This document shows positions 56,653 through 64,000 of a stretch of 64,000 nt of DNA, one piece after another. Under the pieces are notes generated by a model. That model ran no database searches. It was given only the letters and a program-made list of their open reading frames with translations, and was not told where the DNA came from. This stretch comes from CAVUOA01 sp963742955 (GTDB lineage Bacteria; Bacteroidota; Ignavibacteria; Tepidaquicellales; OLB5): contig CAVUOA010000008.1 in assembly GCA_963742955.1 (NCBI GenBank), positions 496,001-560,000 on the forward strand, given 5' to 3'. Position 1 is the first letter of the stretch, and every line of letters begins with the position of its first letter. Both the position numbers and the translations under genes were made by a program.

Positions 56653-56778
56653 TAAGAATTTATAGTTTATTTAAATGCCCTTAACATCAGAAGTGAAACT
56701 ATATAGTTTCCTAATTTATAAATAAAAACATTTAAATAAAATAGTGGATTGGGTTATTTTAGTAGGGTTTCATTTGCG

Positions 56779-57486
56779 TTACATCTCCATTGATGACTGC
56801 TGCTTTTTCATATCCATCTTGGGACTGATGTAGGGGATTCCCAGGTTCATACCTCTTAGCAAAAATATTACCGCCAGAAGAACCGCAAAAACCGGCACTA
56901 ATTTTGCAAATTTCCGCTTAAAATTGAAGTTTATGAAGTTTCCGGCTATTGATGTACCAAGCATTGCAGGTACTGTTCCAAACCCGAAAAAGACCATGAA
57001 AAGCATTCCGTTTAAGGGACTTGCTGTAGATACTGCTACCGCTCCGGCAATGCCCATGTAAACAAACCCGCAGGGCAGGAAGCCGTTGAGCACACCGATT
57101 AAAAACAATGAAGCGCCTGACCTTTTTTTAAATAAAGGCATAAAAAGATTTTTTAACTTTACAGTGAAACGGTTGAAACCTGTAAAGCTTCTTACTTTAT
57201 TTTTTACTGATGCGGGAAGTACAAGCCATAGAATAATTATTACACCAAGTGAAATTGAAACAACCTGCTGAAAGCCGAACATATAAATCCTTCTTCCCAC
57301 AAGACCAAAGATTAATCCGAGTACTGCATATGTAAATACTCTTCCTAAGTTATAAAGAACTCTCCCGTTAATAAATGACCGGCTTGAGGAAGCTGAAGAA
57401 GGCAGAGCAAGAACAATCGGTCCGCACATGCCTATACAGTGCAGGCTTCCAAAAAATCCTATAATAAATCCGGTCCAGATTTCCAT
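56779..57486 (-). CDS. SafE/TauE-like membrane protein of the cbb3 locus
   Basis: A 235-residue protein with about six helices. FFGSLHCIGMCGPIVLALP at 14-32 with its His-Cys-x-x-x-Cys-Gly is the signature of the SafE/CcoS-linked heavy-metal-exporter-like proteins commonly found after ccoH. LNGFLPCGFVYMGIAGAVAV is the second repeat. It probably handles copper for oxidase assembly. It begins one base after ccoH and ends with a Met-rich tail (SPKMDMKKQQSSMEM), which may bind copper. Confidence 0.85.
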   Translation of the reverse strand: MEIWTGFIIGFFGSLHCIGMCGPIVLALPSSASSSRSFINGRVLYNLGRVFTYAVLGLIFGLVGRRIYMFGFQQVVSISLGVIIILWLVLPASVKNKVRSFTGFNRFTVKLKNLFMPLFKKRSGASLFLIGVLNGFLPCGFVYMGIAGAVAVSTASPLNGMLFMVFFGFGTVPAMLGTSIAGNFINFNFKRKFAKLVPVFAVLLAVIFLLRGMNLGIPYISPKMDMKKQQSSMEM

Positions 57487-57924
57487 TTATCTGATTGTAA
57501 ATGATGTTTCGTTAAAATATTCTGTTGTATCAATACTCCAGTTAAGCTGGAGCTTCCAGAATCCTTTTTCAAGCTTACCGGTGCTTACAAGCATCGAGCG
57601 TGATGAATCAACTGCAAGCGGCACTTTTAAATCCTCACCTGCATCTGAAGGACGGTAGAATAAAACATTTCCCTTAACTTTTTCGGGAGAAACAAATGAA
57701 GGAAGTTTTACGAAAACAGCATTGCCTGTAAATTCAATTTTTACATTTTCGCTCAGCGCATTCGTACGGTTAATTTTATCTATTTGCTTTTGGTAATCAA
57801 TCCCCTTTTCGTAATAATTCATCATAACCAAATCAGAAGGGCTGTTCATAGCAATAACCATCATCGCCGCAGTTCCTGCAATAAAAACAATGATTGTTAT
57901 TAATATTCCTTTTCCCCAGTGCAT
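57487..57924 (-). CDS. ccoH: CcoH/FixH cbb3-oxidase assembly protein
   Basis: A 145-residue protein with an N-terminal helix (about 7-25, ILITIIVFIAGTAAMMVIAM) and a periplasmic immunoglobulin-like domain. MNSPSDLVMMNYYEKGIDYQ is the FixH signature. It ends with WSIDTTEYFNETSFTI. It assists assembly of the cbb3 oxidase. It is 3 bases after ccoG and one base before the safE-like gene. Confidence 0.92.
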   Translation of the reverse strand: MHWGKGILITIIVFIAGTAAMMVIAMNSPSDLVMMNYYEKGIDYQKQIDKINRTNALSENVKIEFTGNAVFVKLPSFVSPEKVKGNVLFYRPSDAGEDLKVPLAVDSSRSMLVSTGKLEKGFWKLQLNWSIDTTEYFNETSFTIR

Positions 57925-57927
57925 ATA

Positions 57928-59363
57928 TTAGTTTTCCTTCACCTGTCCCAGGAACGAAGTTTTAATATCGTCTATTTTCTTCTCACCGCTGTAAACCCCT
58001 ATCATCAATGGTGTGTTCATCATTTTAATTTCATCTTTAGGCAGCAGCACAAGAAATTTCTCTTCTAAAATTCCAGATGGCTCAAGCTCGATATTATCTC
58101 TGCCTATTAGTTTAATTTCGCCTTTAACATTTTCAAGCTTAACGCTGATTGGCACTTTATCAAAAGTCTTATTGGTAATTTTCATGTTATACAGGTTGCT
58201 CAGCATTCCGCCGGGCTGTTCCTGGTAAAGCATGCCGGGTGTTCTTAAAATATTAACATCTATATCGCTCCTGTTAAAAAGCAGTATGGTAAGAACGGTA
58301 ACCAGCAGTAGAAGAAGTGATGAATATCCTATAATTCTCGGAGTAATTCTGAATTTCAGCCTGTTCTTAATATTATTTTCGGATGCAAATCTGATTAAGC
58401 CGCGGGGCTTCTTTATTTTATCCATTACAACATCACACGCATCGATACATGCAGTACAGTTAACACATTCAAGCTGTGTGCCGTTTCGTATATCGATACC
58501 TGTGGGACAAACTTCAACACATTGATTGCAATCAACGCAATCGCCGTTAGTTCTCTCTTCACTCTTCCTTAATTTGCCTCTCGGCTCGCCTCTTACATAA
58601 TCATAGGCAATAACAACCGAGTTCGGGTCAAGCAGCACCCCCTGTAATCTGCCGTAGGGGCAAACAAGTATACAAGCCTGTTCTCTGAACCACGCGAATA
58701 TCCAGAAGAAGAATACTGTAAATACTAAGCATGCTTGCAAGTCCCGCAACATGTTCGGAAGGCGGGTCGGTTACAATCTTCAGCAGGCTATCCATACCAA
58801 TAATATAAGCTAAAAGGAAATTGCCGATGATAAATGAAATAACAAAAAATATTGCATACTTGGAATATTTTTTGATAATTTTACTTGCAGTCCATGGTGC
58901 AGCATTTAATTTTCTTTGGTTGTTTGCATCGCCTTCGAGCCAGTATTCTATTTTGCGGAAATACCATTTCCAGTAGTACCGTTTGCGGGCATATCCATCC
59001 GCAAAACACCCTGCCGAACACAGCGGTAAATAATATGATAAAAACAATAAATGCAATTGCTGCAAGTCCGAACAAATAAAAATCATGCGGACCGAAAGCC
59101 AGTCCGAATATTATAAACTGGCGTTCAACGAAATTAAAAAGCAAAAACGGGTGACCGTTCAGCTTAACAAACGGCATTATAAACAAAAAAGCCAAAAGAA
59201 ATATGCTTACCCATGTACGGGCATTATAAAACCTGCCCTTGGGCTTTTTGGGATATACCCAAACGCGTTTTCCTTCTTTGTTTACAATTGACATCGAATC
59301 CCTGAAGGATTCATCTGCGCCTTTTATTTTTTCATCTGTAGTATGCAATTTTTTCATGGTCAT
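57928..59363 (-). CDS. ccoG: CcoG/FixG ferredoxin-like cbb3-oxidase assembly protein, two frameshifts
   Basis: About 477 residues after two corrections: a T extra near 58960 (EMVF then RKIEYWLEGD) and a base extra near 58726 (SML then VFTVFFFWIFAWFREQ). 1436 bases is 478 codons plus two. The N-terminal region has several helices and GRVFCGWICPQT. Two 4Fe-4S clusters are in CVDCNQCVEVCP and CVNCTACIDACD, with CPYGRLQ before them. CcoG reduces copper for the oxidase. The start may be ATG 59357, as ATG 59363 lies at the edge of a palindrome. Confidence 0.9.
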
Positions 59364-59381
59364 TCCCGCGAAAGCGGGAAT
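59362..59381. repeat. ATTCCCGC-GAAA-GCGGGAAT palindrome at the ccoG start
   Basis: ATTCCCGC and GCGGGAAT form a perfect 8-bp stem with loop GAAA. It abuts the first ATG of ccoG and separates it from ccoP. The same TCATTCCCG arm recurs in degenerate form at 25149-25180 and 25298-25350. It belongs to a dispersed REP-like family and may affect translation or mRNA stability of ccoG. Confidence 0.75.
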
Positions 59382-59434
59382 CCGATTATAGTTTAAAGAA
59401 AATTTTTTTCAGTTTTGTTCTAACTCAGTAATTT

Positions 59435-60382
59435 TTATTTTGTTTTAACTTTGGAGGTATCACCTTTCGGTGTTTTAACTTTAGAGCTGTCTTGCTTAAA
59501 CTTTGACGTATCAACTTTAGTAGAATCACCTTTTGTATTTGTGCTGTCCTGTGTTTCCACATACAGCGTTCCCTCAGGCGGCTTGCCGGTCGGAGGATTT
59601 GTGCCATGAAGGCTAATAACGTAACTTCCCACTTCCTGAATTTGCTTCGGGTTAAGAAGTGTTTGCCACGTTATCATACCCTTAGCGGGAACACCGTATT
59701 TAATTGTCTTAAAAACATTTTTGATTCCCCCGCCGTTTATCCAGTAATCATCGGTTAAGTTAGGTCCTACAGTACCGCCTCCATCAGGTCCGTGGCATGG
59801 TATGCAGTTTGTCATAAATATCGTCTTGCCGCTTTCCAGGGCCGCAGGGTCTTTCAGCAGGGTTACATTATCTTCATTAACAAAAGCACCTGTTTTAATT
59901 AATTCCTGCCTCTGTATATCCGCCGCGCGAACCTCTTCTATATATTCATCAACCGGCAGAGGTCTTAAATGAAATACGTGGAACACAAGCATATAAACAA
60001 CAGCAATTCCGATTGTTCCGTAAAATAAAATATTAAACCATGGGGGAATTTTATTATCAAGCTCCCTGATGCCGTCAAAGTCATGGTCAAACATAATTTC
60101 CTGTTCATGTTCAACAGGAACGGCATTTGAAAGAAACTGCCCGACTTTTGAAAGAGCCGGTGACTTCTTTTTTGCGCCGGTATATTCGTATTTCTTATCG
60201 CCGAAGATTATTATTATAACAAACAGCATCAGCACTGCAAAAAGGAAAATCCAGCCAACAGCTTTGGCATAACTGTCAAGACTTGTATCTTTCGGCTCTG
60301 CTGTTTGAGCAAAAATATTTCCCGCAAAACCCGTAAAGAAAATTAAACCGGCAATCAGGTATTTTAATATATTTACTTTCAT
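59435..60382 (-). CDS. ccoP: CcoP-type cytochrome c subunit of cbb3 oxidase, single heme
   Basis: A 315-residue protein. A signal-like helix (7-25), a second helix (42-60) and a third (about 117-135) precede one cytochrome c domain with CIPCH at 193-197 and a methionine ligand near Met236 (AKGMITW). Classic proteobacterial CcoP has two heme domains, so this one is short. The C-terminus (about 278-315) is a repeated Lys/Asp/Ser/Thr tail. It lies between ccoQ and ccoG and delivers electrons to CcoNO. Confidence 0.9.
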   Translation of the reverse strand: MKVNILKYLIAGLIFFTGFAGNIFAQTAEPKDTSLDSYAKAVGWIFLFAVLMLFVIIIIFGDKKYEYTGAKKKSPALSKVGQFLSNAVPVEHEQEIMFDHDFDGIRELDNKIPPWFNILFYGTIGIAVVYMLVFHVFHLRPLPVDEYIEEVRAADIQRQELIKTGAFVNEDNVTLLKDPAALESGKTIFMTNCIPCHGPDGGGTVGPNLTDDYWINGGGIKNVFKTIKYGVPAKGMITWQTLLNPKQIQEVGSYVISLHGTNPPTGKPPEGTLYVETQDSTNTKGDSTKVDTSKFKQDSSKVKTPKGDTSKVKTK

Positions 60383-60394
60383 ATAACTTATTGC

Positions 60395-60595
60395 TTAATT
60401 TTCCAAATTCATTTGTTTATTAATGTCAGCATCCTCATTATTATCAAGCGGAAGAGCTTCTACTTCTTTTATATATTTCTTATCCAGCTTCACAATCCAT
60501 ATTACAACACCAGCAAAGAGAGCAAGGAATATGAACATAGAAATTACCGGGTAAAGCTCAATTCCTTCAATCGATTGCAATAATTCTTTATACAT
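60395..60595 (-). CDS. ccoQ: CcoQ-like small membrane subunit
   Basis: A 66-residue protein with one helix (about 17-36, VISMFIFLALFAGVVIWIVK) followed by a charged tail. Its position between ccoNO and ccoP, 11 bases from each, and its length identify it as the CcoQ equivalent, although sequence conservation in this subunit is low. It stabilises the CcoP contact in known systems. Confidence 0.8.
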   Translation of the reverse strand: MYKELLQSIEGIELYPVISMFIFLALFAGVVIWIVKLDKKYIKEVEALPLDNNEDADINKQMNLEN

Positions 60596-60606
60596 TTTAA
60601 ATCTCC

Positions 60607-62799
60607 TTACTTCTTTGTTGAGTCAATTGGTGTATTGACTTTAGCTTTAGTTGTATCGGTATTATTTGAAGGCGCATTAACCGTGTTTGTAACATTTCCT
60701 TTTATATCTGTTCCGAGCCTTTGCAGGTATGCAATGAGCGCAATAATTTCTTTATCGGGTTCTGCTGCAATACCGTTTTTCTGCAGGTCTTTGGCAATTC
60801 CATCAGCCTGCCTCATCAGTGAATCATTTGCCATTAATTCAAATCCTTCGGGATAAGGAACACCAAGCGTTCTCATTACATTTATCTTTTTTTCGGTTGT
60901 GGTAATATCAAGCACCTGTGTCATGAGCCACGGGTACGCAGGCATAATAGAACCCGGAGAAATACTCCGCGGGTCTTCCATGTGCAGGTAATGCCATGTG
61001 TTAGGATATTTCTTTCCCTCCCGCTGAAGGTCGGGACCCGTGCGTTTTGAGCCCCACAGGAACGGGTGGTCATATACAAATTCACCTGCTTTTGAATACT
61101 CGCCGTATCTTTCGGTCTCTGACCTGAACGGGCGAATCATCTGCGAATGACAATTGTTGCAGCCTTCCCTTATATATAAGTCGCGCCCCTGAAGCTCAAG
61201 CGGAGTATAAGGTTTCACGCTTGGTATTGTAGGAATGTTTGATTTTACAATGAAGGTCGGAATCATTTCTACCATTCCGCCTATTAAAACCAAAACTGTT
61301 GCAATCAGAGCAAAGCGGACCGGCTTTTTCTCAAGTATTCTGTGTCTTGTTTCTTTAATGCCTGCCGGGAAATCAACCATTGCAGGAGATTCAGTTTCTT
61401 CGTTTGCAAGAAATGAACCCTGCTTTGCTGTCTTGATAAGGTTGAATATCATCACAACCACTCCCGTTAAATAGAACGTGCCGCCGACTGCTCTTATTAC
61501 ATACATCGGTTTGATTTGCATCACAGTCTCAAGAAAGTTAGGATACTGCAAAACACCTTCGGGAGTGAATTGTTTCCACATTAATGATTGTGTAATTCCG
61601 CCCGTGTACATTGCAACCGCATAGAAAACAATTCCGATTGTTCCAATCCAAAAATGGAAATTAGCCAGCTTCCTTGAATAAAGATTTGTTCGCCACATTC
61701 TAGGAACAAGCCAGTATAAAATTCCGAATGTTAAAAATCCGTTCCATCCCAGCGCGCCTATATGCACGTGAGCAATAATCCAATCCGTATAGTGAGCGAT
61801 TGCATTTACATTTTTTAACGATAGCATAGGACCTTCAAGTGTAGCCATACCGTAAGCAGTAACGGCAACAACCATAAATTTCAATATTGGGTCTTCACGA
61901 ACCTTATCCCATGCGCCGCGCAGCGTTAGCAATCCGTTTATCATACCGCCCCATGATGGAGCTATAAGCATTAACGAAAATACCGTTCCAAGAGACTGAG
62001 CCCAATCGGGTAAAGCGGTGTATAATAAGTGATGCGGTCCCGCCCAGATATAAATAAATATCAGTGACCAGAAATGAATTATGGAAAGCCTGTAAGAATA
62101 AACCGGACGGTTAGCAGCCTTCGGCAGAAAATAATACATCAGCCCCAGGTATGGAGTTGTAAGGAAAAACGCCACTGCGTTATGACCGTACCACCATTGA
62201 ACCAGCGCATCCTGAACTCCTGCGTAAACAGGGTAGCTCTTTAAGAAAGTTACCGGAAGCTCGATTGAGTTTACAATGTGCAGTACGGCAACTGTTATAA
62301 TGGTTGCAATATAAAACCAGATAGCAACATAAATATGTTTTTCTCTTCGCTTGGCCAGCGTGCCGAAAAAGTTAATTGCAAATATTACCCAGACAACCGC
62401 AATTAAAATATCGATTGGCCACTCAAGCTCTGCGTATTCTTTGCTTGTTGTTCTGCCTGTTGTTAAAGTAAACACAGCAGATACAATTATCAGCTGCCAC
62501 CCCCAGAAGTGCAGTTTCCCTAACAGGTCACTGTACATTCTTGCTTTGCATAACCTCTGCAGTGAATAATAAACACCCATAAAAATCGCATTACCGACAA
62601 ATGCGAATATCACACTATTGGTATGCAGCGGGCGTATTCTGCCGTATGTTATGAATTGTACGTTAAGGTTCAGAGCGGGGAGGAACAGTTGTATTGCTAT
62701 AATCAGGCCAACAAGCATACCGATTGCCGCCCATACAACGGTGGCAATAGTAAACATCTTGACAATCTGGTTATCATAACTGAATTTTTCCATCTCCAT
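60607..62799 (-). CDS. ccoNO: Fused CcoN-CcoO subunit of cbb3 cytochrome c oxidase
   Basis: A 730-residue fusion. The CcoN part (about 1-460) has twelve helices with His59 (RPLHTNS), His206 (YGHNAV), His256/His257 (AGPHHLLY) and the His344/His346 pair (AHVHIGALGWNGF) as heme b, heme b3 and CuB ligands. The CcoO part (about 495-690) has a helix and one heme c site (CNNCH at 547-551) with Met619 (IMPAYPW). The C-terminus is Asn/Thr-rich. The fusion is known in Bacteroidota. It is the catalytic core of a high-affinity oxidase. Confidence 0.95.
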   Translation of the reverse strand: MEMEKFSYDNQIVKMFTIATVVWAAIGMLVGLIIAIQLFLPALNLNVQFITYGRIRPLHTNSVIFAFVGNAIFMGVYYSLQRLCKARMYSDLLGKLHFWGWQLIIVSAVFTLTTGRTTSKEYAELEWPIDILIAVVWVIFAINFFGTLAKRREKHIYVAIWFYIATIITVAVLHIVNSIELPVTFLKSYPVYAGVQDALVQWWYGHNAVAFFLTTPYLGLMYYFLPKAANRPVYSYRLSIIHFWSLIFIYIWAGPHHLLYTALPDWAQSLGTVFSLMLIAPSWGGMINGLLTLRGAWDKVREDPILKFMVVAVTAYGMATLEGPMLSLKNVNAIAHYTDWIIAHVHIGALGWNGFLTFGILYWLVPRMWRTNLYSRKLANFHFWIGTIGIVFYAVAMYTGGITQSLMWKQFTPEGVLQYPNFLETVMQIKPMYVIRAVGGTFYLTGVVVMIFNLIKTAKQGSFLANEETESPAMVDFPAGIKETRHRILEKKPVRFALIATVLVLIGGMVEMIPTFIVKSNIPTIPSVKPYTPLELQGRDLYIREGCNNCHSQMIRPFRSETERYGEYSKAGEFVYDHPFLWGSKRTGPDLQREGKKYPNTWHYLHMEDPRSISPGSIMPAYPWLMTQVLDITTTEKKINVMRTLGVPYPEGFELMANDSLMRQADGIAKDLQKNGIAAEPDKEIIALIAYLQRLGTDIKGNVTNTVNAPSNNTDTTKAKVNTPIDSTKK

Positions 62800-62818
62800 A
62801 TTATAAGCTATCTCCTTA

Positions 62819-63016
62819 TTATAAAGTTTTCTTACTTTTTTCTATTTTCTTGTCCGGGCTTTTTTCCGGTGCAGATTTATTACTATCAAACAATATTCTT
62901 ACCGAAGGCGTATAGCGGTCTTCATACTGCCCGTTTTTTACCGCCCAAAGGAATGCGATTAAAAATACCGCTGCAACCAGAAGACTGAAACCGATTAACA
63001 GTATTATTACACTCAT
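62819..63016 (-). CDS. ccoS: CcoS cbb3-oxidase maturation protein
   Basis: A 65-residue protein with one N-terminal helix (about 3-27, VIILLIGFSLLVAAVFLIAF) and the conserved WAVKNGQYED motif, then a basic tail. It is needed for cofactor insertion in known systems. It overlaps ccoI by 4 bases and precedes ccoNO. Confidence 0.88.
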   Translation of the reverse strand: MSVIILLIGFSLLVAAVFLIAFLWAVKNGQYEDRYTPSVRILFDSNKSAPEKSPDKKIEKSKKTL

Positions 63017-64000
63017 ATAAGATTCTTCCTTTTAGCTGCAATGTTTGTAGATGCAACAGTGAACAGCACAACCGAAACCGAGCTTGCCGGCATTAGTATA
63101 GCAGCAAGAAGCGGCGATACCGCTCCCTGGAAAGCGAGCGTAATTCCCGCAATGTTATACAAAAATGAAATTGTGAAACTTGCTATAATAATTTTTTTTG
63201 TTGATACTGTAAACTTAATGAAATCATATATTTTATTAAATACAGAAGCATCAAGAATTGCATCACATGCAGGCGAGAAGCCTGTTACATCTTCCGATAC
63301 AGCTATACCAACATCGCTTTGTTTTAATGCTCCGGCATCGTTTAAACCGTCACCAAACATTAAAACTTTTTTATTTTCTGCCTGAAGCGATTTTATATAT
63401 TCGAGTTTTTCTTCCGGTGACTGGTTAAAATTTAATTTTGTTCTCTTATCAAAAAATTTCAGCAAGCTTTCTTTCTCACCTTCATTATCACCCGATAAAA
63501 CCGAAAGTTCATATTTTTTTTCGAGCTCTGAAGTTATTGTTTCAAGCCCGCGGCGGTAAACATTGTTTATATTGAAATATCCCTTTACCGAATTGTTTAT
63601 TGTAAGGTAAACACGGGTATTAAGCTTAACGTTTAAATCCTGCTGCTCACCGGTATATTCAGCGCTGCCAACCTTAAGGTAATTTCCGTCGATTTTTCCT
63701 TCAATGCCTTTGCTTAAAGATTCTTTATATTCACTCACTTCAAAAAACTCATTGCCTTCAATAATAGAATAAATTTTGCCGCTTAGCGGGTGAAGCGAAT
63801 TTCTAACAAGCGATTTAACCAGTTTCTGTTCATAAGAGGTAAGCATAGTTCCCGAAAATGTTACAGCCGAATCACCCGGCTCGGTAATAGTTCCTGTCTT
63901 ATCAAATACAATCGTATTTATTTTTGAAAGTCTTTCTGCCACCGAAGTATTTTTCAGATAAAATTTATTCTTTCCGAGAATCCTCATTGCATTGCCGAGC
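63013..64000 (-). CDS. ccoI: CcoI/FixI copper-transporting P-type ATPase, C-terminal part
   Basis: The visible 3' portion starts inside the gene and reads on from the right edge (SAMRILGKNKFYLKN). It contains the phosphorylation site VFDKTGTIT, GDNEGEKES, and the hinge motif MFGDGLNDAGALKQSDVGIA, followed by two C-terminal helices. The N-terminal metal-binding and membrane domains lie outside the window. It supplies copper to the cbb3 oxidase and heads the locus. The annotated start at 63987 would be internal. Confidence 0.92.
   Translation of the reverse strand, partial: LGNAMRILGKNKFYLKNTSVAERLSKINTIVFDKTGTITEPGDSAVTFSGTMLTSYEQKLVKSLVRNSLHPLSGKIYSIIEGNEFFEVSEYKESLSKGIEGKIDGNYLKVGSAEYTGEQQDLNVKLNTRVYLTINNSVKGYFNINNVYRRGLETITSELEKKYELSVLSGDNEGEKESLLKFFDKRTKLNFNQSPEEKLEYIKSLQAENKKVLMFGDGLNDAGALKQSDVGIAVSEDVTGFSPACDAILDASVFNKIYDFIKFTVSTKKIIIASFTISFLYNIAGITLAFQGAVSPLLAAILMPASSVSVVLFTVASTNIAAKRKNLI

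Overview
This is a low-GC bacterial window, best explained as a member of the Bacteroidota/Chlorobiota group and most probably Ignavibacteriota. Four C-terminal type IX secretion (T9SS) sorting tails with the NFPNPFNP signature are present. The cbb3 oxidase has a fused CcoN-CcoO subunit, and the outer-surface proteins carry YCF48-like or SBBP propeller repeats. The genus cannot be fixed from the sequence alone.

Layout. 1-3.9 kb (minus): fabD, two fabG genes and a membrane glycosyltransferase that runs off the left edge. 4.0-22.8 kb (mostly plus): an exopolysaccharide/O-antigen-type locus. It has an SLBB export protein, a BY-kinase/chain-length regulator, a zinc-ribbon membrane protein, a GNAT-like/SDR/AsnB trio, a transglutaminase-like membrane protein, two PIG-L deacetylases, two or more glycosyltransferases, WbqC, a nucleotide-sugar cassette (nucleotidyltransferase, 4,6-dehydratase, DegT aminotransferase, hexapeptide acyltransferase), methyltransferases and a flippase. 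22.8-24.9 kb: an ADP-forming acyl-CoA synthetase. 25-31.1 kb (minus): decayed secreted T9SS proteins in repeat-rich DNA. 31.2-38.1 kb: CorC/HlyC-family protein, a small repeat protein, RseP, Dxr, a lipoprotein and a thioredoxin-TPR protein. 38.2-52.3 kb (minus): kynurenine-pathway genes (KMO, kynureninase, KynB-like cyclase, 3-HAO, ACMSD) mixed with nitrobindin-like, FKBP, MFS, VOC and DUF899 genes, interrupted by one plus-strand SBBP/T9SS gene and one small IVS-type cassette. 52.5-56.7 kb (minus): a DUF4153/4173-like membrane protein with a winged-helix regulator, an epimerase and a DUF2007-like protein. 56.8-64 kb (minus): a full cbb3 oxidase locus, ccoI-ccoS-ccoNO-ccoQ-ccoP-ccoG-ccoH-safE.

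Integrity. About 24 one-base reading-frame breaks and one in-frame stop interrupt genes that otherwise read through as intact families. Most breaks equal a one-base insertion, and they are densest at 5-22 kb. In every case the total gene length is consistent with the inferred indels. I treat these as single genes and consider assembly or read error the likeliest cause, most of all in the polysaccharide locus. Two disruptions look biological: a 61-bp palindrome inside the signal-peptide region of a YCF48-like gene, and a repeat-filled stretch separating a secreted protein from a T9SS tail.

Working together: the 4-23 kb locus makes, modifies and exports a surface glycan. The kynurenine genes give a catabolic route from kynurenine through 3-hydroxyanthranilate to 2-aminomuconate semialdehyde. 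The cbb3 locus encodes a high-affinity oxidase with its own assembly factors. No tRNA, rRNA, CRISPR array or complete insertion sequence was seen.
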